Positions 54,692-63,977 of a stretch of 64,000 nucleotides of DNA are shown piece after piece. Each line of letters begins with the position of its first letter. Within the stretch, counting starts at the first letter, position 1. The notes beneath the pieces are model-generated. The model searched no databases. It was not told where the DNA came from and saw nothing but the letters and a program-made list of their open reading frames with translations. The stretch is from contig NC_135507.1 in assembly GCF_052857255.1 (NCBI RefSeq), forward strand, positions 78,970,850 through 79,034,849, given 5' to 3'. The position numbers were made by a program, and so were the translations under genes. Origin of the DNA: Amblyomma americanum (taxonomy: Eukaryota > Arthropoda > Arachnida > Ixodida > Ixodidae).

Positions 54692-55184
54692 AAGGCGCAT
54701 TCACATGACGGACGGTCGGTCCGCGGCCCGCGCATCATGTGTGCCTACCTAACTACAACTCATCTGCCGTCCGATGTTGCCAAGCGGACACGGCGGACCA
54801 AAAAAAAAACAGACAACGCACCAAGCGAGCGGAAGTAGCTGCAACGCTGGTAAGCAGGAAAGAGAAGTCGAGCTTCAGTCTGCTGCCTACTGACCACGTC
54901 TCTCCAATGTATACCTTTCCATCTCTCTGCACATCTGTACCCAAAAGTGAATGAGCTATAGCGGCATGCAACTCAAAAATGAATCGGCAAATGCCCCCTA
55001 AAAGGAGGTCCTTCTGTTGATGACATCTGGCGATTTCCGCCCTTGACTCACTCTCTCCGCTGACCGGTCACATTTGACCGGCTAATGTTAAATTGCAGGG
55101 GGTGGAATTTGAATGGGCAATAACTAGGACTTAATCAGATTTATCGTGGTGCCACTGAAATCGGTCACAATGACTTTTTGTTTT

Positions 55185-55330
55185 GTCTTATGGGAGTTTG
55201 ACGTCCCAAAGCGACTCAGGCCGTGAGGAGCGCCGAAGTGAAGGGCTGGGGTCGTTTAACGTGCAGTGACATCGCACAGCACACGGGCCTCTAGAATTTC
55301 GCCTCCGTCGAAATTTGACCGTGGGAGACA
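55185..55330 (-). mobile_element. SINE fragment, second tick sub-family
   Basis: TTTGACGTCCCAAAGCGACT, CAGGCCGTGAGGAGCGCCGA, TCGTTTAACGTGCAGTGACA, TCGCACAGCACACGGGCCTC and TTTCGCCTCCGTCGAAAT match the body of a related Ruka-type sub-family. Its middle shares the TTTAACGTGCACTGACATCG block with the others. The tRNA head is missing. Confidence 0.7.
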
Positions 55331-55520
55331 CATTCACTGCAGCCGAGGCTATTCTAGCAACTATACTAGCAACCTCATCGAAATGTTGGAAAAACTGCGC
55401 TGGTGGCCAGAGCTAAAGCACGCACCTTCGCGACCCGCCACTGAATCCTTGCTGGGAAAAACCCACTTCATATTTTTCGCTTGACCGGTCCGCGCGCCGA
55501 CCGCGCGCCTCGCGCAGCAT

Positions 55521-56077
55521 AAGGCCGATTCACACGACGGACCGTTCGCCCGCGGCCCGCGCATCACGTGGTCCTGCGTCACCAAATCGAGAGGCGTGCT
55601 GTCGGCCCGCGGACTGGACCACCAAGGAAGTTCAAGTGCTTCTATCGCGGGAAATAGAGGCAGCCCGCAAAGATGCGCGAGCCAGCTCTGGCAACCACCG
55701 CTCTTACCAGTATTTCGTCTGCCGCATTTCGCTGAGTAGCGTTGAGCTGGCGCGCTGTTTTGACAAGCCGCACTGCTTTCGCTACCATGACAAAGTCATC
55801 GACTTAGCTAGCAAGACGGCCCAGGCCATTGAGGAATTGGACAAAGGGCCGAACCTGCACCATTCAATCGCAGTCACGGGTCGGCAAGGAAAACCAGTTT
55901 GACCAGCATAGCCAAACGCTTTAAAATAATCTGGCAACAGTGGTACACCCAGCGCATCGTCTGTTCTTTTGGTCCGTCGCATAAGCTTGACGTCATCGGA
56001 TTGCAGGCCAGTTTTTAGTGGCGCATGAACACGTGATACGCGGGCCGCGGGCGAACGTACCGTCGTGTGAATCGGCC
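55521..56077. mobile_element. Inner TIR DNA transposon, 557 bp
   Basis: The left end AAGGCCGATTCACACGACGG with CGTTCGCCCGCGGCCCGCG is mirrored at the right end (56077 inward: GGCCGATTCACACGACGGTA with CGTTCGCCCGCGGCCCGCGT). The TIRs are about 50 bp and near-identical, so this element is younger than the outer one. It contains an open frame with a Myb/SANT-like start. I cannot fix the target-site duplication; the superfamily could be PIF/Harbinger-like, by analogy only. Confidence 0.75.
55597..55902 (+). CDS. Short protein in TIR transposon, Myb/SANT-like start
   Basis: An in-frame DWTTKEVQVLLSREIEAAR reads into MLLSREIEAARKDARASSGN (ATG 55636) and HRSYQYFVCRISLSSVELAR, ending at a TGA near 55902. 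The W-x2-KE-x2-LL pattern is that of the first helix of Myb/SANT-like DNA-binding domains found in some DNA transposons. Only about 100 codons are present, with no transposase motif. The true start is unclear and the call is tentative. Confidence 0.4.
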   Translation, partial: CCRPADWTTKEVQVLLSREIEAARKDARASSGNHRSYQYFVCRISLSSVELARCFDKPHCFRYHDKVIDLASKTAQAIEELDKGPNLHHSIAVTGRQGKPV

Positions 56078-56144
56078 AATAGTCACGCGTGAACACGTGA
56101 TGCGTGGGCCGCGGACCCTACGGGCTGTCGTGTAAATCGGCCTT

Positions 56145-56677
56145 TGTGGTAATGGTACCTTGTAGTTCAATGTAGCAGCGGCAGGACTAAATGACGCTCC
56201 CAATGGTCTCGCTGCAACGTCGGATAAGAGGGCTTTCAAATGGCAGAAATAAACAGGAAAGTGCATGGAAAAGGCGTTTTCGGAGTATTTGAGCGAGGTG
56301 GCATTCATTTTAATGGAGGGGTGGGCGCAGGGATAGGCAGGGGCCGCGCCGTGGCTTTTATACGGGGTCCGTCGGAACTCGGGCTTGTAAATACGTATCA
56401 GCAAATCCAATAATTGAATCCAGCAGCATGGATCCATGGGAACGTAAGAAAGGAAATATAGAAATTAAATTTAGCACGTGATTAGTTGCATAAATATCTT
56501 TAAGGGCAGAGAAAGAGCGAAAGGTTCCGAAATAGATCATCATATAAAAGAAGGTGAAATAGGTGCATGCGCTCTATTTGAGATTCAGGGATCTAGATGA
56601 CCCACCATTGATCGATGTCTACAACTTGGAGGAGTCGAACAGATAAACGACGGAGTGAAGGGGGTAGGCACTAGTAA
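56145..56677. other. No gene recognised
   Basis: Minus-strand frame of 140 codons overlapping the TIR; no domain. Confidence 0.45.
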
Positions 56678-57775
56678 GTTGATGTATCGCAATACGAATT
56701 GGCGAGGAATTAAACAAAACTGCAATGAACGTATGTGGGTATCGGGAGCATTTTCCGGGTAAAGTCCATTGGAGCGGTATCTAATTCATGGACGTCGGAC
56801 GATTGCAGGCAACAACAAAATAGGGATCTTCTGAAATGTCTCAATGAAGACGTAAAACCGTTGAGATACGATGCCAAGATGATTCTCTCAGGAAAGAAGA
56901 AATGGCAACATCAAGTTTCTGGACGGATGCACAAATAGTAACGGGACCTTAATATACTATAATTCTGTGAGGAAGTTATTGCAAATAGAAAACGTAAATG
57001 TGAAAGAAAAATCACAAGGGATTGCGGAGAGTTCGGGCACTGGGACGCCAGCATCGCCCGAAGGCGAAGGCGGTGATCGAAGATAGCACTTGAAGGCTGT
57101 AACGCTCAAGTTCAGTAGGGGCTGCACTACTCGGGTGTCCTTAGTGGAACGTTGTAACGCTTCACACACACACACAGCTAATGTGTCTTACTGTTGTGGC
57201 CCACGAAGTACTCATCACAGATAGGGCTTGGGCTGTTTCACCTCTTAGCCTGGACACGCGGTCTGTCCTGAGTAAAATGTTAAGAATGTAATGGCTGAGG
57301 CCACCTCGAACTTTTTAACGGATCAGAGGCAATTAACTGGGCCTTTTGCTTTTCGTTTGTGCTGAAGAGTGGCCAGTACATCATGACTTGAGCCCATGAA
57401 ATTGTGTTCATCAAAAATGTGAAAGGGACGAGAATATATAGCGAAGATCTATGCGTGGACGCCCGTCCTTTTGCCCAGTTTGGATTGTTGGAAGAAATAG
57501 CAGTGCCCCATTTGAAACGGGGTGGTAGCATGTCCATCATTCTAGGCCTCTTTTGCTTGTTTTTTTAAAGACGTAGGTCTGCATTTTCGCCATTTTCTTC
57601 AAAGTACAACCCCCAATCCTGCTGTTCCAAGCTGATGTCATCTCCCATGCTTTTGAGCCGCCAATCTTCCAATCCCATTTTGCTAACTTGTAGCGCAGAT
57701 CCATTCACCTGACCATTGTTGCCTCTAAACCCTGGAGCCTCTGGGAGAGTGACCGCGTTCAAATCAAATCAAATC
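56678..57775. repeat. Unknown repeat B, copy 2
   Basis: Direct-orientation partner of 22925-24037. On the minus strand two frames survive: 57762-57565 (NAVTLPEAPGFRGNNGQVNG, MGLEDWRLKSMGDDIS) and 57540-57280 (LPPRFKWGTAISSNNPNWAK, LYILVPFTFLMNTISWAQVM). A single stop and a few codons separate them. The same peptide runs are present but more broken in copy 1. I do not recognise a family. Confidence 0.85.
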
Positions 57776-57862
57776 TTTATTTTCCATCAGGTGCCACAGA
57801 TGGAGGGGCTACGGAACAAAAGCTGCCACTTGGCGGCTTGACGAGTCCGCAGCCTCATATAT
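57776..57862 (-). pseudogene. LINE 3' end, truncated by Gypsy insertion
   Basis: TCTTTATTTTCCATCAGGTG and AAGCTGCCACTTGGCGGCTT match 24045-24105. The match continues to CTCATATAT at 57862 and stops where TGTCACGTTGG begins. In copy 1 the same sequence runs on as CCCATATATAAGGCTGCG, which is therefore the empty site. Confidence 0.75.
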
Positions 57863-58010
57863 TGTCACGTTGGCGTTGGCGTAGAGTCGGCAACGGCGTT
57901 AAGCGACCGAGAGTCAGTAGCGGCGTAGCCCTGGATGAGAGCGCTTCCTCAACACTTCGTTCTTTTCTTGATCGGCGCGTTCGTCTTCCCGAGCGGTGGC
58001 GTCATTAGCC
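57863..58010 (-). repeat. Putative 3' LTR, about 150 bp, with polypurine tract
   Basis: On the minus strand a purine run (GGAGGAGGGGG, 58019-58009) precedes about 148 bp ending CCAACGTGACA at 57863. The end TGTCAC/GTGACA is a typical LTR terminus. The other terminus has decayed (expected TGTAATG, seen GCTAATG). The second LTR is outside the window, so this cannot be confirmed here. Confidence 0.5.
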
Positions 58011-58139
58011 CCCTCCTCCGAAAGCATCGACCCGATGCTGAGAAGAAAGCAGGGAGTCTCGAGAAGAGCTAGGGTGGTGTCCTTGCGTTTTAGGGCTTCA
58101 AACGAACCACGTGGACCACTTCAGGGCGGTGGTGGCGAC

Positions 58140-59403
58140 GGGATTGTTGAGTCTCATGAGGGACGACTTAATTCATAATTAAGGGCTCCAAGGCGTCGCA
58201 CAATTCGGTAAGGACCTAAGTAGCGGCGCAAGAGCTTTTCACTCAGTCCGCGTCGTCGGATTGGAGACCAAACCCAGACAACGTCACCTGGGTGGTATTC
58301 CACATGCCGCCTCCGTAGGTTGTAGCGTTGTGCGTCGTGGCCTAGTTGGTCCTGAATTCGAACCCGTGCGAGTTGGCGGGCAGCTTAGGCGCGTTGCAAG
58401 ATAGACGCAACATCGTCATTTGGATGATCGTTGACGTGAGGGAGCATGGCATCGAGTGTTGTCTTGACCTGACGTCCATAAACTAGACCAAATGATGTCA
58501 TATTGGTTGTTTCCTGCACGGCTGCATTGTATGCGAACGTGACGTAGGGTAGGACGTCGTTCCAGGTTTTATGTTCCACGTACATTGAAAGCATGTCTGC
58601 AAGCGTCTTGTTTAGACGTTCCGTCAGTCCGTTAGTTTGGGGATGATGAGAAGTCGTTCGACGGTGACTGGTGTGACTGAAAATTAGAATATGCTGCAGG
58701 AGCTCAGAGGTAAAGGCAGCCCCTCTATCCGTAATTAAAACTTGTGGAGCACCATGACGTAAGACGATATGAGTAACAAAGAACTGGGCAACTTCGGTGG
58801 CGGTGATACTTTCAAGAGATGCTGTCTCCGCATAACGTGTGAGATAATCAGTGGCTACTATTATCCACCTCTTTCCGGAGTCTGATGTAGGAAAGGGCTC
58901 GAGCAAGTCCATTCCGTCTTGTTGAAACACTTGCGAAGGCGGCTCAATTGGCTTGAGGAGTCCGGCTGGCTTCACGGGCGGAACTTTGCGGCGCTGGAAA
59001 TCCCGGCATGTGCGGACGTACTGCGCAACGTCAGGGCCAAGGCGAGGCCAGTAGTACTTGTCTTGAATCCTAGGTTGTGTTCTAGTAACACCAAGGTGGC
59101 CGGAAGCTGGTTCGTCATGGCAGGCGTGAAGTATTTCGTCGCGTAGGTTTGCAGGGACGAGCAGCAAGTATTACCTACTGTTCGCGGCGAAATTCTTCTA
59201 TAGAAGAGAACACCGTTTAGTATGCAGAGAGACGACAAAGCTCGCTTGAAGACTTTAGGAACTCTCCTGCTGGTACCTTCAAGATTACGAATGATGTCGT
59301 GGAGGTCGGGGTCGGCGCGTTGATGCTCGGCGAAATCGTTGGCATGTATTGCATTCAAGAAGACTTCATCGTCATCAGCACCGTTGTCCGGAGCTGCTTG
59401 CAC
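58140..59403 (-). pseudogene. Gypsy integrase with C-terminal domain
   Basis: Integrase inserts the cDNA. ILHACHDEPASGHLGVTRT and YYWPRL, then TCRDFQRRK form the HHCC zinc region; the last Cys of C-x2-C is Phe here. Catalytic blocks: QDGMDLLEPF (D), LITDRGAAFTSELLQ (D) and HHPQTNGLTERLNKTLADML (E), so D, D and E are all present. After TAG at about 58385 the same frame continues with RRHVEYHPGDVVWVWSPIRR and SEKLLRRYLGPYRIVRRLGA, the usual C-terminal domain of this lineage. The upstream linker is in a second frame (58972-59403), so there is a frameshift near 59160. Confidence 0.88.
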
Positions 59404-59687
59404 GGGAGCACGATAAGCAGTCGGCGTCTCCGTGTCTGTGACCGGATTTGTAAATGACGGTGATATCGAACTCTTGGAGTCGAAGGCTCCACCGTGCGAG
59501 GCGCCCGGAGGGATCCTTGAGGTTGGTAGGCCAGCATAGTGCGTGATGATAGGTCACTACTTTGAAAGAGCGGCCATAAACGTATCGTCTCAACGTCGAA
59601 ACTGCCCACACTATGGCGAGGCATTCTTTTTCAGGGGCAGAGTAGTTGGCTTCTGCCTTCGATAGTGCGCGGCTCGCATATATAGGC
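59375..59687 (-). pseudogene. Gypsy RNase H, C-terminal half
   Basis: [40 protein letters not shown] and [20 protein letters not shown]. The first codons continue directly from RRDQP on the far side of the Penelope insert. The YHHALCW segment replaces the usual TDHxALxW: the expected Thr-Asp is Tyr-His. The last block keeps HxxxDADxLSR, with Cys for Arg. Confidence 0.85.
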
Positions 59688-59701
59688 GATGACACGTGGT
59701 T
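59688..59701. repeat. 14-bp target-site duplication of small Penelope-like element
   Basis: GATGACACGTGGTT at 59688-59701 is repeated exactly at 60684-60697. The duplicated bases are Gypsy RNase H codons. Confidence 0.92.
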
Positions 59702-60683
59702 TAAAAGAACGTCTTCTTGGGCGAGTTGGTCAGAATTCAACTTTGGTACTAAGCGCGAACACACACAGAACACAAGGAAGGAAACGGAACAAATCGCCAC
59801 TTACAACTGCTTTATTCGGAGGCACCTCACACAATTTTTTATACGCAAGGAACACAATCAAATAAGGAACGATAAGCACGTGCACTCCAATGGGCAGAAC
59901 CAAATGGCCAGGCTGTCTTCAGCTGGATTCTCTGATTCGGTTGTGATCGCAGCCGCCGAAAGCCTACTGCAAAAAATGAAGACTGTGGCGGTTAGAGCTG
60001 GGGAAGATCCCCCTCGAGAAGAGGTGGTGAGACCGGTAGTGGTGCCCTATGTACATAAGATGGCCCACGATTTAAAGAAGGTCGCAAGCAGGCATGGGGT
60101 GCCGCTTGTGTTTTCAGCCCCCCAAAAGCTCGGAAGCCTGTGCTCGCGTATCGAAAGAGTACGCGAAGAGAAAAAAGGATGCGGCACTAAGCATGGGCAA
60201 CCGTTTTTGAAGTGCGCCGTAGGGGTGGTGTATGAAATTCCCCTCTCATGCGGTCACTCATACGTAGGCCAAACCGGACGCTGCGTCAATGACCGCATTA
60301 GGGAACATGAGAGAAATCTAGAGCAAAATAAAGAAGGGCCAAACATACCCAAGCATATTAGGTCCTGCCCGTCACGCTCCTGTGAGGCATATTTTTCAGG
60401 GGCGAGGATTCTAGCTGCCAGTAAAGATACCAAAGCTCGGGAATTAATTGAAGCTTTTTATATCGAGAAGAAAGGAAACATGTGCGCCAGTGATCCATCC
60501 GTATCTTTATGTAAGGCGGAAAAGAAATTTTTAACCAGTGCACGTGCTTATCGATCCTGATTTGATTGCGTTCCTTGCGTATAAAAAAGTGTGTGTGATG
60601 TGCCTCCGAATAAAGCAGTTGTAAGTGGCGCTTTGTCCCGTTTCCTTCCTTGTGTTCTGTGTGTGTTCGCGCCTAGTACCAAA
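59702..60683 (+). mobile_element. Small Penelope-like element nested in Gypsy pol
   Basis: 982 bp, 5'-truncated: no RT, only the linker and GIY-YIG endonuclease. Inverted arms of about 145 bp lie at 59741-59884 (CTTTGGTACTAAGCGCGAAC) and 60537-60684. The left side has an unpaired extension of about 39 bp (TAAAAGAACG, then GGGCGAGTTGGT). The layout is the same as in the 30233-32674 copy. Confidence 0.92.
59910..60560 (+). CDS. Penelope GIY-YIG endonuclease region, partial ORF
   Basis: The frame is open from 59646, but the part before about 59890 is left arm and Gypsy sequence; the element's own coding starts near NQMARLSSAGFSDSVV. Blocks: VPYVHKMAHDLKKVASRHGV, PLVFSAPQKLGSLCSRIE, GVVYEIPLSCGHSYVGQTGR (GIY-YIG-like core with intact YVGQTGR), CVNDRIREHERNL, then CPSRSCEAYFSGARI, KARELIEAFYIEKKGNMCAS, stopping at 60558-60560. 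The frame is uninterrupted to the end of the protein, unlike the larger copy, so this is the best reference for the endonuclease. Without RT it cannot move by itself. Confidence 0.85.
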   Translation, partial: RLSSAGFSDSVVIAAAESLLQKMKTVAVRAGEDPPREEVVRPVVVPYVHKMAHDLKKVASRHGVPLVFSAPQKLGSLCSRIERVREEKKGCGTKHGQPFLKCAVGVVYEIPLSCGHSYVGQTGRCVNDRIREHERNLEQNKEGPNIPKHIRSCPSRSCEAYFSGARILAASKDTKARELIEAFYIEKKGNMCASDPSVSLCKAEKKFLTSARAYRS

Positions 60684-60697
60684 GATGACACGTGGTT

Positions 60698-61834
60698 GGT
60701 CCCGCCGAACTTGAACTAGGAGAGCGCCCAAACCAACGTTGCTTGCATCGGTGTGGACCTTGGTGTCTGCAAGTTCATCAAAGTGCGCCAGCACAGGGGG
60801 TGACTGCAGGCGGCGTTGAAGCTCTTGAAACGCCATCTGCTGTTGTCGTTCCCACCTGAACGGCACATGCGCCTTTGTCAGATCAGTAAGGGGTGAGGCA
60901 ATGTTAGAGAAGTTCTCCACGAAGCGGCGGTAATACGCGCATAGTCCGAGCAATCGACGAACTTCCTTCTGATCACGCGGCGGTGGAAAATTGGCAATGG
61001 CGGTTGTTTTCTCGGGATCCAGAAGGACTCCCTCGTAGTTCACGACATGGCCTAAAAAATTTAACTCTTCGTATGCAAAATGGCATTTTTCGGCTTTTAG
61101 AGTAAGGTCTGATGACGTTATGGCCTCTAATACTTCCTCGAGGCGACGCAGCCGCTGCTCGAAATACAGGGCAAAAACGATGACGTCGTCCAGGTAGACC
61201 AGAGAAGTTTGCCACTTCAAAGCCGCAAGAACGGTATCCATGAGTCTTTGGAATGTCGCGGGTGCCGAACAAAGACCAGATGGCATCACATGGAACTCGT
61301 ACAGGCCGTCAGGAGCGATGAATGTCGTTTTTTCGCACTCCCTCTCGTCTACTTCAATTTGCCAATATCCAGCCTTCTGGTGTTGCATAAGCGATCCAAG
61401 GCATCGTCAATTCTGGGTAGCGGGTACACATCCTTTTAGGTGATGGTGTTTAACCGACGGTAGTCAACACATAATCGTAAGATGCCGTCCTTCTCCTTCA
61501 AAAGCACGACAGGTGACGCCCACGGGCTCCTAGAATGTCGAAAAACGTCGTTGGTGAGCATTTATTTCACTTGTGTGCTGATAGCCTCACGTTCTTTAGT
61601 GGACACTCGATAAGGTGACTGCCGGAGTGGTGGAAAATTGTCATCAGTAATTATGCGATGTTTCGCAAGCTGCGTTCGCCCGACGCGTGACGACGACGCG
61701 AAGGCACCACGGTAGCGATCGAGCAGTTCGCGCACTTTGTCGCGCTGCTCGAGCGGCAGGGTTGGGTTAATGTCGTACTGAACACCAGGAGGTATATCAG
61801 GCTCAGTCGTTGAATCAGTCGTTAAACTGTGCAT
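60698..61834 (-). pseudogene. Gypsy reverse transcriptase and RNase H start
   Basis: PYRVSTKEREAISTQV, then [96 protein letters not shown] (YLDD) and LNFLGHVVNYEGVLLDPEKT. RNase H begins with KVHTDASNVGLGALLVQVRR (catalytic Asp). Stops occur at about 61562 and 61434 and a shift near 61390. The copy is clearly dead but every RT block is recognisable. Confidence 0.9.
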
Positions 61835-62480
61835 ACACCTCTATAGTTTCATTAAGAGCGTCAATATATGCCGCAGTCGTCCCCGTGTTAAGGTGCTGGT
61901 GTTCGTTGCTGAAATTTGTGAGAATGTTCACCTTGCTATCTTCGAGGAAGACAACCGCCCTGGCGACGAAAAGTCCTCTGTCCAGAGGCAACAATTGCTT
62001 GCTTTCCACGACACCCTCAATTTGCCGTATGTTCTTTGAGCCGACGGTTACCATTACACTTGAACGCGGAGGCACGGTCACGTGTTCGTCTAGAATGTGC
62101 AGCGCCACTGGGAGAACACTATCGACGGATATGGCCTTCTCGGACGAGAACTTGACGGAATGCTATTGCAGATCAATGACGGCACTGTTTTCAGTAAGAA
62201 AGCCCATGCCGAGTATGACGTCCCGAGAGCACTCGGCTAGCACTACAAACGTTGCCAGAAATGTTTGGCCTTGCACGGTTACCCGCGACGTGCATGTTCC
62301 TGCTGGCGTGATCAAATGGCCCCCAGCAGTACGCATCTGTGGGCTGTCCCAAGCGGTTGTGACCTTTTTCAGTGCCGCCGAAAATTTCCACTGAGCACAG
62401 AATAATCGGCGCCAGTATCCACCAGCGCGGTTACATCGGCGCCATCGACGGAAATCTCTAAGTCGGCTGTTGCTAGCGTC
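61835..62480 (-). pseudogene. Gypsy aspartic protease and linker
   Basis: EISVDGADVTALVDTGADYS carries the DTG active site, followed by VLSGNFRR and, in another frame, VILGMGFLTENSAVIDLQ, the ILGxDFL-type block. The linker LPVALHILDEHVTVPPRSSV to ETIEVYAQFND reaches the RT. A stop after IDLQ (about 62162) and one after QFND (about 61815) are present. Confidence 0.8.
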
Positions 62481-63977
62481 TTACTTTGGGGATGTCGAGG
62501 CATTCGGTCTCGTCTGCAGTGCGTCGAAGGAGTCCGGCATTGAGGAAAGGTGTCGTGGCCACGGAGGGGTACGTGAGGACATCGGCTTGTATTGAGGCAC
62601 TTTGTCTGATGAGTCGTCGGTACGGCTAGGAAATTCGGCGTTGTGTGTGAACTGGAACTGTCTTCTGGCGATGGAGAATCTTGCACATTTTGTCGTTGAG
62701 CAGCCGCACCTAAAGAGGCTGCTGCATCTAGTTTCCTCTACGGGAACTCCGAGACTGGTCTCGTTTTGGAGAACTGTAGCGACGAGGAGATGGTGATCGA
62801 GAGAAGCGACGCTGTGCTGAGCCCGCTTGCGAGATGTAGTCCGCGATTTCCTGCGGTCGTTCTCCACATATGGGACGAGGACAACCGACGGGAATCCTCG
62901 AAGACCCATCTCCTTGTATGAGCATCGGCACCAAACATGTCCAGCCTCACCGCAATGGTAGCACATCGGCTCATTGTCTGGTGATCTCCAGATATCCGTT
63001 CTGCTTCGTCCTAGGCGCTATGGAGAATTCAGCTGGAGAGGTTGACTCCGCATAGCGGCGGAGGCAGGTGCATCGTAACGTGGGTTCAGCTGGGACGGAA
63101 TAAAACGACGGGTGACGGCGGCGTAGCTGAGATCAGGGTGCTCCGGCTGTACCGGGTCTGGGAGAGGTAGTGGTGTGCTCGTGCTTAAAGGTTGTTGCAC
63201 CTCCTCGCGAACAACATCAGCAAGTGTGGCAACCTGAGGCTGTACCACAGCCGGAAAAAGCTTCGCCAGTTCTTCGCGCACAAAGGATCGAATTATCTCA
63301 CGTAGAGATTCTGCCGAGTTCATCGTGCCTCCCTCCACAGTGGCCGTGTGCATCGATGCTGTTGGGCGGTCGTACTGTCGGGCCCTCATGTCAAGAGACT
63401 TCTCGATGGAGCTCGCCTCCTTTATGAAGTCAGTTACAGTCACTGGAGGACTTCGAACCAGGCCGGATAACAGCTGCTCCTTAACCCCTTTCATCAGGAA
63501 GCTTACTTTCCTCTCCTCCGACATGCTTGCTTCCACACGTCCGAAGAGTCGCTTTATTTCTTCGACGTACAACGTAACACTGTCGTTGGGGAGTTGATGT
63601 CGGGCACGCAAAAGCAGGTCAGCCTTCTCCTTGCGTAATGTGCTGTCCTTGCACACTCAGAGAAACTCGGATTTGAACGTATCCCACGTTCGAAGGCCAG
63701 ATTCGTTGTTGATAAACCAGGTCCTCGCGTAGTCTTCGAGGGCGAAATAAACAAGACGCATCTTGCCGTCAGCGCCCCAGCCATTGTAGATGGCCATCCG
63801 ATCGTACTTATCCAGCCAGTCCTCGGCGTCCTCGTGAGGTTGGCCGTGGAAATGCGGTGGCTCACGCTGGTGGTGGAGCAGGACCGGCGGAACTGTAGCT
63901 GGGTTGGCATTCATTGTGGGAGCCATTCGGGATGGATTAGAAGGGAGTAGTCCAAATTCGGGAGATAGGCCTTGCAA
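62481..63977 (-). pseudogene. Gypsy gag with CCHC finger
   Basis: The start is near MAPTMNANPATVPPVLLHHQ (63977 side). Capsid blocks: HFHGQPHEDAEDWLDKYDRM, LVYFALEDYARTWFINNES and WDTFKSEF. A TGA at about 63657 follows, then DSTLRKEKADLLLRARHQLP, NDSVTLYVEEIKRLFGRVEA and KVSFLMKGVKEQLLSGLVRS. The nucleocapsid has one zinc knuckle, CYHCGEAGHVWCRC (C-x2-C-x4-H-x4-C; here the last spacing gives Cys at the expected place), in a shifted frame near 62966. Gag would form the particle and bind RNA. Confidence 0.85.

Larger units (their letters stand above)
54692..56144. mobile_element. Outer TIR DNA transposon remnant, 1.45 kb
   Basis: The left end AAGGCGCATTCACATGACGG with GGTCCGCGGCCCGCGCATCA pairs with the right end read in reverse: AAGGCCGATTTACACGACAG with GGTCCGCGGCCCACGCATCA (56144 inward). 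The pair shares GGTCCGCGGCCC, which the inner pair does not. A second, better-preserved TIR pair lies inside. No transposase frame was seen. Confidence 0.6.

Noticed and set aside
61810..62394. 194-codon plus-strand frame opposite the Gypsy protease
   Set aside because: The opposite strand carries the protease and linker of the Gypsy element, so this frame is antisense shadow.
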